Source: Saliniradius amylolyticus (GTDB lineage: Bacteria; Pseudomonadota; Gammaproteobacteria; Enterobacterales; Alteromonadaceae). From it: a DNA stretch of 64,000 nucleotides. Below, piece by piece: positions 43,490-52,542 of this stretch. The notes beneath the pieces are model-generated. The model was not told the DNA's origin and ran no database searches. It saw nothing but the letters and a program-made list of their open reading frames with translations. Every line of letters starts with the position of its first letter. Within the stretch, counting starts at the first letter, position 1. The translations under genes were made by a program, and so were the position numbers. The stretch is from positions 310,001 through 374,000 of the forward strand of contig NZ_CP029347.1 in NCBI RefSeq assembly GCF_003143555.1, given 5' to 3'.

Positions 43490-44056
43490 TTATAGCTCAA
43501 TACCGATGTTGGTGATGCCTTCTTCGGTGGCCAACTGACGCAACCGCTTGTTGCATTCTGAGCCGCGTTTGGCCTCGGCCAGTTCATCCAGCAGTTCGCT
43601 TTGAAACTCGATCTCCCATTGCATCAGGGGGTGTTCTTTCACTTCCTCGAGCTCGGGTTCGGTAGCCTGAATGAAAGCATCAACAGAGCCTTGGGAAAGT
43701 TTGCTTATCACCACCGCACCCTGAGGGTCTTCGCCTGACATCAACGCTAACAGCGCCGACAGGGACATACCGGCGTCGATGGCGGGATATACCCCAAAGT
43801 TATCGTGTTCGCCCACCTCTGGAATAACCGCATCCACCTTTTCCTGTTGCAGGGCCAGATTGATCTTACTCTTGGGATTCGCCAGCCAGCCCCAGATGCT
43901 GTCCAGAACATTACGGCACAGCTTGGGGTCGCCGCTATCGGTCAACTCGCAGAACAGCTCGTAATTCGGCAGGGAGCGTTCCAGCAAAGTGGCGCCAAAG
44001 GCAACAGCCTGCCAATGCTCAAGTTCGCGTACGCGTTGAAAAATATTCAGTTTCAC
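43490..44056 (-). CDS. yjaG: YjaG-family protein (DUF416)
   Basis: A conserved 188-aa cytosolic protein of unknown function. Family features: WQAVAFGATLLERSLPNYELF near the N-terminus, IWGWLANPKSKINLALQQEK, and NFGVYPAIDAGMSLSALL. The ATG overlaps the stop of the marC-family gene upstream, so the two are coupled. It is convergent with rsmD, 16 bp apart. Confidence 0.88.
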   Translation of the reverse strand: MKLNIFQRVRELEHWQAVAFGATLLERSLPNYELFCELTDSGDPKLCRNVLDSIWGWLANPKSKINLALQQEKVDAVIPEVGEHDNFGVYPAIDAGMSLSALLALMSGEDPQGAVVISKLSQGSVDAFIQATEPELEEVKEHPLMQWEIEFQSELLDELAEAKRGSECNKRLRQLATEEGITNIGIEL

Positions 44057-44652
44057 GGGGTTATCTCCAGATAGCTGGCTACGCCGTCCAGTAGCATCTG
44101 GATGGCAATCATGACCAGGATCATACCCATCAGGCGCTCTACTGCAATTAAACCTCGCTCACCTAACAGGCGATGGAACATTCCCGAGAACAGCAGGATC
44201 ACGGCAGTGACACCCCAGGCTACAAAGGCCGCAATAGTCCAGTCGAACATCCGGCTGGGATCCTGATTGGATAACAGAATCAAAGTCGCCAGCAGCGAGG
44301 GGCCAGCGATTAGTGGAATGGCCAGAGGCACCAGAAAGGGCTCCGGTTGGTTGGCTTGCTCATCAGGCGCTTTCGTCTTAGGGGCAGGGAAGATCATCCG
44401 TAAGGCGATCAAGAATAAAATAATGCCCCCCGCAATACTGACGGTTTCCTGCTTAACGCTGATAAAGTCCAGCACGGCCTGACCGCTGAAGAGAAACAAC
44501 ATCATCAGCCCCAGTGAGAACAGTAGCTCACGGATGATGATCAGTCGACGACGCTTTGGTTCGATGGACTTTAGTGTGGACATAAAAATGGGAAGGTTGC
44601 CCAATGGGTCCATAATAAAGATTAGAGTGACGGCAGCGGACCAGGTTTCCAT
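44053..44652 (-). CDS. MarC/YhgN-family membrane protein
   Basis: A six-helix inner-membrane protein, 199 aa. Hallmarks are FIMDPLGNLPIFMSTLKSIEP near the N-terminus, AGGIILFLIALRMIFP, and VPLAIPLIAGPSLLATLILL. Closest in pattern to YhgN among MarC proteins. Function is not established. It heads a two-gene unit with the DUF416 gene (4-bp overlap). Confidence 0.88.
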   Translation of the reverse strand: METWSAAVTLIFIMDPLGNLPIFMSTLKSIEPKRRRLIIIRELLFSLGLMMLFLFSGQAVLDFISVKQETVSIAGGIILFLIALRMIFPAPKTKAPDEQANQPEPFLVPLAIPLIAGPSLLATLILLSNQDPSRMFDWTIAAFVAWGVTAVILLFSGMFHRLLGERGLIAVERLMGMILVMIAIQMLLDGVASYLEITP

Positions 44653-44848
44653 AGTAATGTCATTAAGTTAGCCAAGGTGCTGACTAGTTTAACCCAATTT
44701 GCCGGTGAATATTGAACGCCGATTTCAGTAAGGCAGAGGTTAAGCTTTTTTGATAAGGACAGAATAAGCAGATTCTTTGCAGATAAACTTGAAAATTCAG
44801 TGCTATTGGTAGCATGATTAGCCTTCTTATCTACTTTGAGAGAAAGTC

Positions 44849-45031
44849 ATGAGTTTGATGTCGGTAGCGGAAGTAGCCAATTACTTAGGAATTCAGGAAG
44901 TACGTGTCGAGCGACTGGAGCGGGAGAGCTTGCTGATTGCCAAGGATAAAGACGCCGACGGCAAGCCGCTGTTTGAAAAAGAAGATGTGGAAAAATATAA
45001 AACCTTTGCCGAGCGCATTGGGGGTATCTAG
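44849..45031 (+). CDS. Small helix-turn-helix protein (60 aa)
   Basis: MSVAEVANYLGIQEVRVERLE looks like the DNA-binding helix pair of MerR/excisionase-like proteins, followed by a wing-like KDKDADGKPLFEKEDVEKY. No effector domain. AGAGAAAG precedes the ATG. It is a single gene between marC and pepB with about 196 bp upstream. Targets unknown. Confidence 0.7.
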   Translation: MSLMSVAEVANYLGIQEVRVERLERESLLIAKDKDADGKPLFEKEDVEKYKTFAERIGGI

Positions 45032-45074
45032 TCCGCTCAGCAAAGGTTAAAACGCCAATTTTACGGAGCTCTGA

Positions 45075-46364
45075 TTAGTTCTCCAGCAAGGCGCGGGCGA
45101 TGGTGCGAATGCCCTGACCACTGGCACCGGCAGGCATCAGCGAAGTGGCACTGCTATTAAAGGCGGAGGCTAAGTCAATATGGGCCCAGCCTTTACCATC
45201 GTTAGGCACAAAGCGCGACAAGAACCCCGCTGCATTGGAAGCTCCCCCTGCACCGCCGCCTTTCATAGGTCGGCTGTTAGCGGTATCAGCATAGGGTGAG
45301 GGGCAGTTGTCCTGATGCCAGCGCTCCAGCGGCAATGGCCAGGTCGGCTCGGCTTCTTGCTGTGCATACCCCAGAATCTGCTGTTGTAATTCCTTATCCA
45401 GACCAAACAAGGCGTTGTACTCCGTGCCCACAGCGACCATGGCCGCGCCGGTCAGGGTAGCGGCGTCGATGATGGTCCGAGCACCGGACTCACCGGCGGC
45501 CATCAAGCCATCGGCCAGTACCAGGCGGCCTTCGGCGTCGGTATTGACTACTTCCACCGTAACACCGTTTTTATAGGTCAAAATATCGCCCAGCTTGTAG
45601 GCGTGACCGCTTATCAGGTTTTCGGCACAGCACAAGAACAGCTTCACCCGTTTATTCAGCCCCTGCATAATGGCCAGACCCATTGCACCGGTGACGGTGG
45701 CAGCACCGCCCATGTCACATTTCATGGACAACATCCCTTCGCTGCCTTTGATGCTGTAGCCACCGCTATCGAAGGTAATGCCTTTGCCCACTAAAGCGGT
45801 GGCAACGGGCGCCTTATCATCACCGGTTGGGTTATAGTCCACTTCGAGTAGAACTGGCGGACGTTCGCTGCCCCGGCCTACCTCATAAATTCCGATCCAA
45901 CCGGCTTCTTTCAGCGCCTCGCCCTTGGTCACCCGGGTTTGGACGCGCTCGCCGCCTAATTGACGGAGCCAGTTACTGGCTTCTTCGGCCAAAACCTCTG
46001 GGGAAATGTCTTCCGGACTGCGGTTGATCAGGTTGCGGGTGAACCGCAAGGCATCGAAATGTTGTTGTAAGCGCTCACTGTTGCCGTCGTCGGCCCATTG
46101 AACAGCATCTTGCTTCTTCGGTGAGCTAAAGCTGCTGGCGAACGCCCATTGCTGCTCGAAGCTCCAGCTATCGGATAAGGCGGCTTTGGCGACGCCAGTG
46201 GAATCCAGCATTCGCGCGGCCTTGCGGATGGCTCGCAGCGCATCGCTGGAATCCAGGTGACCGATATGGATGTGTGCACCCTGTTGATCAAAGGATAAGG
46301 GGCCTTTTTCGGACCAGCCCTTGGGGGCTGGATCTTGGCTCAGGCGCACCTGAATATGAGACAT
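45075..46364 (-). CDS. pepB: Peptidase B (M17 leucyl aminopeptidase)
   Basis: A cytosolic dinuclear metallo-aminopeptidase. 429 aa, as in E. coli PepB. Metal-binding and catalytic segments: VGKGITFDSGGYSIKG, MKCDMGGAATVTGAM, the M17 signature NTDAEGRLVLADGL, and DAATLTGAAMVA. The short N-terminal domain distinguishes PepB from PepA. AGGAGC precedes the start. Single gene, divergent from sfsA. Confidence 0.94.
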   Translation of the reverse strand: MSHIQVRLSQDPAPKGWSEKGPLSFDQQGAHIHIGHLDSSDALRAIRKAARMLDSTGVAKAALSDSWSFEQQWAFASSFSSPKKQDAVQWADDGNSERLQQHFDALRFTRNLINRSPEDISPEVLAEEASNWLRQLGGERVQTRVTKGEALKEAGWIGIYEVGRGSERPPVLLEVDYNPTGDDKAPVATALVGKGITFDSGGYSIKGSEGMLSMKCDMGGAATVTGAMGLAIMQGLNKRVKLFLCCAENLISGHAYKLGDILTYKNGVTVEVVNTDAEGRLVLADGLMAAGESGARTIIDAATLTGAAMVAVGTEYNALFGLDKELQQQILGYAQQEAEPTWPLPLERWHQDNCPSPYADTANSRPMKGGGAGGASNAAGFLSRFVPNDGKGWAHIDLASAFNSSATSLMPAGASGQGIRTIARALLEN

Positions 46365-46487
46365 GGTTTGCTCCTGTAATTGCAGGTAGAATGAACGGAA
46401 ACGCCCGTCTTTAAAGCCCTGGTAGGGGCGTTACAAGCGGCGTCTATGGTGTCATAGTCTAAGCAGTTGCAGTGAGTCCCTCAAGTT

Positions 46488-47192
46488 ATGAAGTTTGATC
46501 CCCCTCTGATACGCGGCAAGTTAATTAAGCGCTACAAACGATTTTTAGCCGATGTGCGTTTGGAGAATGGCGAGCAGGTCACCGCCCACTGCGCAAACAC
46601 CGGCGCCATGACGGCCTGTCTGTGGCCCGACTACCCGGTATATTTATCCTATTCTGATAACCCCAAGCGCAAGCTGGCTTACAGTTGGCAACTGGCACAG
46701 AACCCTCAGGGTGACTGGATTGGCATCAATACTCACAGTGCCAACAAATTGGTGGCGGAAGCGGTGACCGAAGGGCGGATACCGGAACTGGCCGGTTATG
46801 AGCGTCAGCGCAGCGAGGTACGCTACGGAGAGCAAAACAGCCGCGCCGATCTGGTTCTGGAGTCTGAGCAAAGGCCCCGCTGTGTGGTGGAAGTAAAATC
46901 AGTGACGTTGCTGGATGAGACACAGGGTTATTTCCCTGACACCGTTACTACCCGTGGCCAGAAACATCTGGAGGAGTTGATCTCGGTGGTGCAGGCCGGA
47001 CAGCGCGCGGTATTGTTTTTCTGTGTTCAGCACAGTGGGATTAGCTCGGTAAAAGTGGCGGAACATCTGGATCCGGCGTACGCCAGGCTTTTTTATCAGG
47101 CTTTGGAGCAGGGAGTAGAGGTGCTGGCCTATGGCTGTGACTTCAGCCCGGAAGCTGTGGTACTGAACCAGCCTGTGCCGGTGAACGTATAG
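46488..47192 (+). CDS. sfsA: Sugar fermentation stimulation protein SfsA
   Basis: A nucleic-acid-binding, nuclease-fold protein of unclear role. 234 aa with LIRGKLIKRYKRFLADVRL, AHCANTGAMTACL, the catalytic-like VVEVKSVTL and FPDTVTTRGQKHLEEL, all typical. It precedes dksA by about 280 bp, the sfsA-dksA-gluQ-pcnB-folK order of enterics. Confidence 0.95.
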   Translation: MKFDPPLIRGKLIKRYKRFLADVRLENGEQVTAHCANTGAMTACLWPDYPVYLSYSDNPKRKLAYSWQLAQNPQGDWIGINTHSANKLVAEAVTEGRIPELAGYERQRSEVRYGEQNSRADLVLESEQRPRCVVEVKSVTLLDETQGYFPDTVTTRGQKHLEELISVVQAGQRAVLFFCVQHSGISSVKVAEHLDPAYARLFYQALEQGVEVLAYGCDFSPEAVVLNQPVPVNV

Positions 47193-47476
47193 ATCAGCTG
47201 GTGCAACCAGTGCTTTCCTCAGACCCGCCGTGAACCCACCCATGGGGGCTTCTCTGCGGCTTTCTGGCCGCACAGGGGCTGCGAAAAACACTCTTCTACG
47301 CCAATATATCGGCACTTGGGCGCTTGATATTTTTTAACCCGCCCCCACTATTGCGCCCCTAAGGTTTGGGCAGGTTTTATTCTGGAGAAATAATATTGCC
47401 TGGGGAATAGGATTCTGCTATAGATAGCCCGCTTAGGCGACTTGCCCCCAAATTAGCTGTGTAGGAGATGTGGCTG

Positions 47477-47923
47477 ATGCCAACTGAAAAATCGAAAACG
47501 CTTGGTTTATTAGCGCTTGCTGGCTTGGACCCGTATGAGGCCAAAGACGGCGAGGAGTACATGAGTGAGGGGCAGCTTGAACATTTTCGCAAGCTGTTAC
47601 GGGCCTGGCGTGAGCAACTTCGCATGGAAGTAGATCGCACCGTTCACCACATGAAAGATGAGGCGGCCAATTTCCCTGACCCGGTTGACCGTGCCGCTCA
47701 GGAAGAAGAGTTCAGCCTGGAACTGCGTACCCGTGACCGTGAGCGAAAGCTGATCAAGAAGATTGAGAAGACGTTAAGACGTATTGAAGAAGACGATTTT
47801 GGCTTCTGTGATTCCTGTGGCATTGAGATTGGCGTGCGCCGTCTTGAGGCCCGACCAACGGCAGACCTGTGTGTTGACTGTAAGTCTATGGCCGAAATCA
47901 AAGAGAAGCAGATGCAAGGCTAA
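47477..47923 (+). CDS. dksA: RNA polymerase-binding transcription factor DksA
   Basis: Works with ppGpp in the secondary channel of RNA polymerase during the stringent response. Start at 47477 (MPTEKSKTLG; TAGGAG ten bases upstream), 148 aa. The coiled-coil tip has DPVDRAAQEEEF with the two key Asp residues. The zinc finger CDSCGIEIGVRRLEA then CVDC keeps all four Cys. The preceding 280-bp intergenic region presumably holds its promoter. gluQ follows after a terminator. Confidence 0.97.
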   Translation: MPTEKSKTLGLLALAGLDPYEAKDGEEYMSEGQLEHFRKLLRAWREQLRMEVDRTVHHMKDEAANFPDPVDRAAQEEEFSLELRTRDRERKLIKKIEKTLRRIEEDDFGFCDSCGIEIGVRRLEARPTADLCVDCKSMAEIKEKQMQG

Positions 47924-47942
47924 CCTGCCGAGCGACTTCCCG

Positions 47943-47966
47943 CAAAAGCTGCCGTCGGCGGCTTTT
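47943..47966 (+). terminator. Terminator between dksA and gluQ
   Basis: AAAAGCTGCC, loop GTC, GGCGGCTTTT: ten base pairs with one T-G wobble. It lies within the 57-bp gap, so part of dksA transcription may stop before gluQ. Confidence 0.7.
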
Positions 47967-47980
47967 GTGCTTTCTGGTCC

Positions 47981-48877
47981 ATGACAACATCATTCTCACC
48001 TTATATCGGCCGTTTTGCGCCATCGCCTTCCGGCCCCTTGCACTTTGGCTCTTTGATTGCTGCTTTGGGCAGTTACTTGCGTGCTCGTCAGCAGCGAGGC
48101 CAGTGGCTGTTGCGCATCGAAGACATCGACCCACCCCGCGAAATGCCCGGTGCCGCAGAAGGGATACTGGAAACGCTTCAGGCTCACGGGCTTAACTGGG
48201 ACGGCGAGGTAAGCTATCAGAGTCAGCACAGCCCTTATTACGATGCGGCTCTGGCTGCGCTGGATCAAACCGGGCGTACCTATTTTTGCCAGTGCTCCCG
48301 CGCTCAGATTCGCGCTGCCGGTGGTCATTACCCGGGTACGTGCCGGGACAAGGGTTTAAGCGGGGAGAACTGCTCGCTCCGGCTTATGAATACTCAACCG
48401 GTAACAGAGTTCAACGATATCAACCTGGGACAGGTGATAGCCGATGGCAACGTCAGTGGCGAGGATTTTATCTTAAGGCGCAAAGATGGCTTTTATGCCT
48501 ATCACTTAGCGGTGGTGGTGGACGATCTGCGCCAGGGCGTGACTGAAATCGTTCGGGGGGCGGATTTGCTGGAAACCACCTGTTGCCAGATGGCACTTTA
48601 TCAGGCATTGGGGGCCAAGACCCCTGCCTATTTGCACCTGCCCGTGGCGGTGACTGAGCCCGGCTTTAAGCTCAGCAAGCAAAATCATGCACCAGCGTTA
48701 GAGAATAAACACGCCTTGCAAAACTTACGTCAGGCCATGGTGTTTTTGGGCTTTGATGGCGATAAGCTCAGAGCCTTTGAACAGCCAGCGTCGCTGCTTG
48801 ACTGGGCGGTCACTCAGTGGGAGCTGGCTCTGGTGCCAAAGCTCAGGGAAAAGCCTTATGAGGGGACGCCATCCTGA
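47981..48877 (+). CDS. gluQ: Glutamyl-Q tRNA(Asp) synthetase
   Basis: Attaches glutamate to queuosine in the anticodon of tRNA-Asp. A 298-aa truncated paralogue of GluRS: catalytic domain only. Motifs: IGRFAPSPSGPLHFGSLIAA (HIGH-like), WLLRIEDIDPPRE, YHLAVVVDDLRQGVTEIVRG and KLSKQN (KMSKS-like). It follows dksA as in enterics. Confidence 0.94.
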   Translation: MTTSFSPYIGRFAPSPSGPLHFGSLIAALGSYLRARQQRGQWLLRIEDIDPPREMPGAAEGILETLQAHGLNWDGEVSYQSQHSPYYDAALAALDQTGRTYFCQCSRAQIRAAGGHYPGTCRDKGLSGENCSLRLMNTQPVTEFNDINLGQVIADGNVSGEDFILRRKDGFYAYHLAVVVDDLRQGVTEIVRGADLLETTCCQMALYQALGAKTPAYLHLPVAVTEPGFKLSKQNHAPALENKHALQNLRQAMVFLGFDGDKLRAFEQPASLLDWAVTQWELALVPKLREKPYEGTPS

Positions 48878-48950
48878 TTCTCATTTAGGCCCAGCTGTTA
48901 TATGATTAGCGCCCATTTTTCGACATCAACCGACCGCAGGAGAATCTGTC

Positions 48951-50330
48951 ATCATTACCCGGGTGTTTAACAAGGTCAAACAAGCCTTAGGCTCAGAAAA
49001 AACCGAGATTGGACAGGGGGAACTACGGCCTGTGGTAATTCCTCGGCAAGAGCATAATATCAGCCGCAATGATATCAGTGACAACGCCTTAAAGGTGCTG
49101 TACCGGTTACATAACGCCGGTTACGACGCCTATCTGGTGGGCGGTTGTGTCAGAGATTTGTTACTCGGTCTCAAACCTAAAGACTTCGATGTGGTCACCA
49201 ATGCCACACCGGAAGAGATCAAGAAGCTGTTTCGTAATTGCCGGCTGATCGGGCGTCGCTTCCGATTGGCGCATATCGTGTTCGGCCGTGATGTGATCGA
49301 AGTGGCTACGTTCCGCGGTCACCATGAACCCAGTGAAAATACTCAACACCTGAGCCGCCAGAGTGATGAAGGCATGTTGCTCAGAGATAATGTATTTGGC
49401 TCCATCGAAGAAGACGCTCAGCGCCGTGACTTCACCATCAATGCCATGTATTACAACATTGCCGATTTTTCGGTGACTGACTTTGCGCAGGGGATGCAGT
49501 CCATCCAGCAGCGTCGCATCGAACTGATTGGTGACCCTGAAACACGTTATCGCGAAGATCCGGTGCGCATGTTAAGAGCGGTACGTTTTGCCGCTAAGCT
49601 GAGCATGGATATCAGCGACGAGGCCGGACGGGTTATTCCCAAGTTGGCCTCTTTGATCAACAGCGTGCCGCCAGCCCGGTTATTTGACGAGGTGCTCAAG
49701 CTACTGGCTTCTGGGAATGGTGTAAGTACCTACCAACTTCTTAAAGAATATCGCTTGTTTGAGCCACTGTTCCCGCAACTGCAGCCTCTGATCAAGCAGC
49801 CAGACAGCAAGGAGAACCAGTTTGTTGTCAAAATGCTGGAGAATACCGATGAACGGTTAAACAGCGGCAAGCGGATTACGCCAGCGTTTTTGTATGCCGC
49901 CATGCTCTGGTACCCATTGGAAGAGCGTTCCCAGCAGCATCAGGTAGAGGGTGGTTTTAACGCCCATGATGCCTTCAATCTGGCGATTAACGATGTATTG
50001 CACCGCCAGCAGCAGCGCATCGCCATTCCCAAGCGTTTTAGCCTGCCTATGCGTGATATCTGGCAGATGCAGCATCGATTGGGGAAACGATTCGGTAAGC
50101 GTCCTTATCAGATGCTGGAGCATCCGAAATTCCGCGCCGCTTATGACTTTTTGTTACTGCGCAGTGAAGTGGAAGGCGGTGAACTGATCGAGTTGGCTCA
50201 GTGGTGGACCGAATTTCAGGACGTTAGCCATGAAGTTCGTCGTAAGATGGTGGCTAAGCTCAATCGAGGTGGCAAGGCACGACGCGGCGGTCGACGTCGT
50301 GGCCCTAAGAAGGCCAAGTCTGATTCGTGA
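48951..50330 (+). CDS. pcnB: Poly(A) polymerase I, apparent AUC start
   Basis: Adds poly(A) tails that promote RNA decay. Nucleotidyltransferase core: [21 protein letters not shown] (G-G-x-V-R-D and DxD), [25 protein letters not shown]; basic Arg/Gly/Lys-rich C-terminus. The first GTG (48963) is too far (about 20 nt) from the AGGAG at 48938-48942. ATC at 48951 is 8 nt from it, and ATC-ATT-ACC-CGG-GTG aligns with E. coli pcnB, which starts at AUU followed by F-T-R-V. I therefore place the start at 48951 (459 aa). folK overlaps the stop codon. Confidence 0.9.
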   Translation: MITRVFNKVKQALGSEKTEIGQGELRPVVIPRQEHNISRNDISDNALKVLYRLHNAGYDAYLVGGCVRDLLLGLKPKDFDVVTNATPEEIKKLFRNCRLIGRRFRLAHIVFGRDVIEVATFRGHHEPSENTQHLSRQSDEGMLLRDNVFGSIEEDAQRRDFTINAMYYNIADFSVTDFAQGMQSIQQRRIELIGDPETRYREDPVRMLRAVRFAAKLSMDISDEAGRVIPKLASLINSVPPARLFDEVLKLLASGNGVSTYQLLKEYRLFEPLFPQLQPLIKQPDSKENQFVVKMLENTDERLNSGKRITPAFLYAAMLWYPLEERSQQHQVEGGFNAHDAFNLAINDVLHRQQQRIAIPKRFSLPMRDIWQMQHRLGKRFGKRPYQMLEHPKFRAAYDFLLLRSEVEGGELIELAQWWTEFQDVSHEVRRKMVAKLNRGGKARRGGRRRGPKKAKSDS

Positions 50331-50848
50331 TGGACATCTACATTGGCCTGGGCAGTAATCTGGACGCGCCCAAACAGCAGCTACTAACGGCGTTTAATAC
50401 CCTGGCCCAGCACCCGGACATGAGGCTGGTGGACACCTCCTCCCTATACACCAGCTTGCCCATGGGCCCGCAAGACCAACCCGACTATGTGAATGCCGTG
50501 GCCTGTCTGCAGTCCAAACTCGACCCGCTAATGCTTCTCAGGGCGTTGCAAGACATCGAATGGCAGCAAGGGCGGGTGCGCAAAGATGAGCGCTGGGGGG
50601 CACGGACCCTAGACTTGGATATTTTGTTGTATGGACAGCAGGTGATAAAAAGTCCGGAACTGATTGTCCCTCACTATGGCATGCAGGACAGGGAGTTTGT
50701 GGTTCATCCTCTGATGGAAATCGCCCCCGAATTACAGCTGCCCGATGGGCAGGCATTAGCCGACGTGGCTCACCGGTGTCCCAAGATGGGACTACGGGTG
50801 CTTTGTCCCCGGGCCGAGGTGTGGCAATTCGTTACTGAATCGGTATAG
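50330..50848 (+). CDS. folK: 2-amino-4-hydroxy-6-hydroxymethyldihydropteridine pyrophosphokinase
   Basis: HPPK of folate biosynthesis: transfers pyrophosphate from ATP to the pterin. 172 aa from the ATG at 50330: YIGLGSNLDAPKQQL, GPQDQPDYVNAV and RWGARTLDLDILLYG (Mg-binding DLDI), and VPHYGMQDREFVVHPL, all diagnostic. The ATG shares one base with the pcnB stop. panB and panC follow on the same strand; panB after 36 bp. Confidence 0.96.
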   Translation: MDIYIGLGSNLDAPKQQLLTAFNTLAQHPDMRLVDTSSLYTSLPMGPQDQPDYVNAVACLQSKLDPLMLLRALQDIEWQQGRVRKDERWGARTLDLDILLYGQQVIKSPELIVPHYGMQDREFVVHPLMEIAPELQLPDGQALADVAHRCPKMGLRVLCPRAEVWQFVTESV

Positions 50849-50884
50849 TTAGCCCCATTTTCTTGCCGGGGCGAAGGAGCCTGT

Positions 50885-51679
50885 ATGAAAAAAATCACCG
50901 TCTCAACACTGAATACCATGAAGCAACAGGGCGAGAAAATCAGCGTTCTGACTGCTTATGATGCCAGTTTTGCCAAGCTGTTCGATGAGCAGGGTGTGGA
51001 AGTTTTCCTGATTGGGGACTCATTGGGGATGGTGCTGCAAGGCCATGACGATACCCTACCGGTGACTGTCGAAGATATTGCTTATCATACCCGGGCGGTA
51101 CGCAAAGGTACCGAACGCGCCTTTGTGGTCGCCGATATGCCGTTTATGTCTTACGCCACTACTGAACAAAGTTATGCCAGTGCCGCCAGCTTAATGGCGG
51201 CAGGTGCCTCGATGGTCAAGCTGGAAGGCGGCCAATGGCTGGTCGAGTCTGTCCGTGGTCTGGTGGATCGTGGCATTCCGGTTTGTGCCCACCTGGGGCT
51301 AACCCCGCAGTCGGTGCACAAGTTTGGTGGCTTTAAAGTTCAGGCCCGTGAGTCGGAGCAAGCCGAGCAATTGCTGGCCGATGCCAAGGCGCTCGAGGAG
51401 GCCGGTGCTCAAATGTTGGTGCTGGAATGTGTTCCCAGTGATCTTGCCAAGGCTGTGACAGAGGCGCTGTCTATTCCTGTGATCGGTATTGGTGCCGGTA
51501 AAGACACTGACGGCCAGGTTTTGGTGATGCACGATATGTTCGGCATCAGTGCCAATTACATTCCTAAGTTTTCCAAGAACTACCTGGCGGAAACCGGCGA
51601 TATCCGCAAGGCCGTAGCCATGTTTGTGGATGAAGTTAAAAGCGGGGCCTTCCCCACTGACGAGCAAAGCTTTAACTGA
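50885..51679 (+). CDS. panB: 3-methyl-2-oxobutanoate hydroxymethyltransferase
   Basis: First step of pantothenate synthesis: makes ketopantoate with methylenetetrahydrofolate. 264 aa with [35 protein letters not shown] (Mg ligands), [19 protein letters not shown] and [21 protein letters not shown]. panC follows 8 bp later. A GAAGGAG site precedes the ATG. Confidence 0.97.
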   Translation: MKKITVSTLNTMKQQGEKISVLTAYDASFAKLFDEQGVEVFLIGDSLGMVLQGHDDTLPVTVEDIAYHTRAVRKGTERAFVVADMPFMSYATTEQSYASAASLMAAGASMVKLEGGQWLVESVRGLVDRGIPVCAHLGLTPQSVHKFGGFKVQARESEQAEQLLADAKALEEAGAQMLVLECVPSDLAKAVTEALSIPVIGIGAGKDTDGQVLVMHDMFGISANYIPKFSKNYLAETGDIRKAVAMFVDEVKSGAFPTDEQSFN

Positions 51680-51687
51680 GGTTTATT

Positions 51688-52542
51688 ATGCAGGTTATCG
51701 ACCAGATTCTGACTCTACGGGAGGCCCGTCGGCGCTGGCAAGTTGAGGGTAAGACGATTGGCTTTGTGCCGACCATGGGTAACCTCCACCATGGTCACTT
51801 AAAGCTAGTCAAAGAGGCCAAGCAGAAGTGCGACATTGTGGTGGCATCTATCTTCGTTAACCCCTTGCAGTTTGGTCCCGATGAAGATCTGGCTTCGTAC
51901 CCCCGAACTCTGGAACATGATCTGGCGGCGTTGGAGTCATTGGGCGTGGATGTGGTCTTTACGCCGTCGGTGCATGACATCTACCCAAGAGGACTGGAGC
52001 AGCAGACCTTTGTAGAGGTGCCGGGCATCTCCTACATGATTTGTGGCGCGAGTCGGCCGGGTCATTTCAGGGGAATGACCACTATCGTCTGTAAGCTGTT
52101 TAATATGGTGCAGCCCAACCATGCTTTCTTTGGCGAAAAAGACTACCAGCAGCTGCAGATCGTCAAGGCCATGGTTACCGACCTGTCCATGAATCTGACC
52201 GTTCATGGCGTGCCCACAGTGCGTGAAGCGGACGGGTTGGCCATGAGCTCGCGCAATAATTACCTCACCACCGAAGAACGGGAAATGGCGCCCCGACTGT
52301 ATAAGCTGCTTAGAGAAATGGCCGACCTCATCCACCTGGGCCGGCGGGACTACAGCAAAATCATCAGCGAGTATAAGCAAAAGTTGGTGGAAGCGGGCTT
52401 CAGCCCTGACTACATTGAGATACGCGCTGCCGACAGCCTGCTGCATCCCAGTCACGAAGACGAACAGTTGGTTATTCTGATCGCGGCCTTCTTAGGTAAG
52501 GCGCGACTGATCGACAATATCCGGGTGGATCTGGAAGACTAG
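51688..52542 (+). CDS. panC: Pantothenate synthetase
   Basis: Condenses pantoate with beta-alanine using ATP. 284 aa with [15 protein letters not shown] (HIGH-type), [45 protein letters not shown] and [10 protein letters not shown] (KMSKS-like). Its 3' end overlaps that of panP by 4 bp; panP on the other strand supplies beta-alanine. Confidence 0.97.
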   Translation: MQVIDQILTLREARRRWQVEGKTIGFVPTMGNLHHGHLKLVKEAKQKCDIVVASIFVNPLQFGPDEDLASYPRTLEHDLAALESLGVDVVFTPSVHDIYPRGLEQQTFVEVPGISYMICGASRPGHFRGMTTIVCKLFNMVQPNHAFFGEKDYQQLQIVKAMVTDLSMNLTVHGVPTVREADGLAMSSRNNYLTTEEREMAPRLYKLLREMADLIHLGRRDYSKIISEYKQKLVEAGFSPDYIEIRAADSLLHPSHEDEQLVILIAAFLGKARLIDNIRVDLED

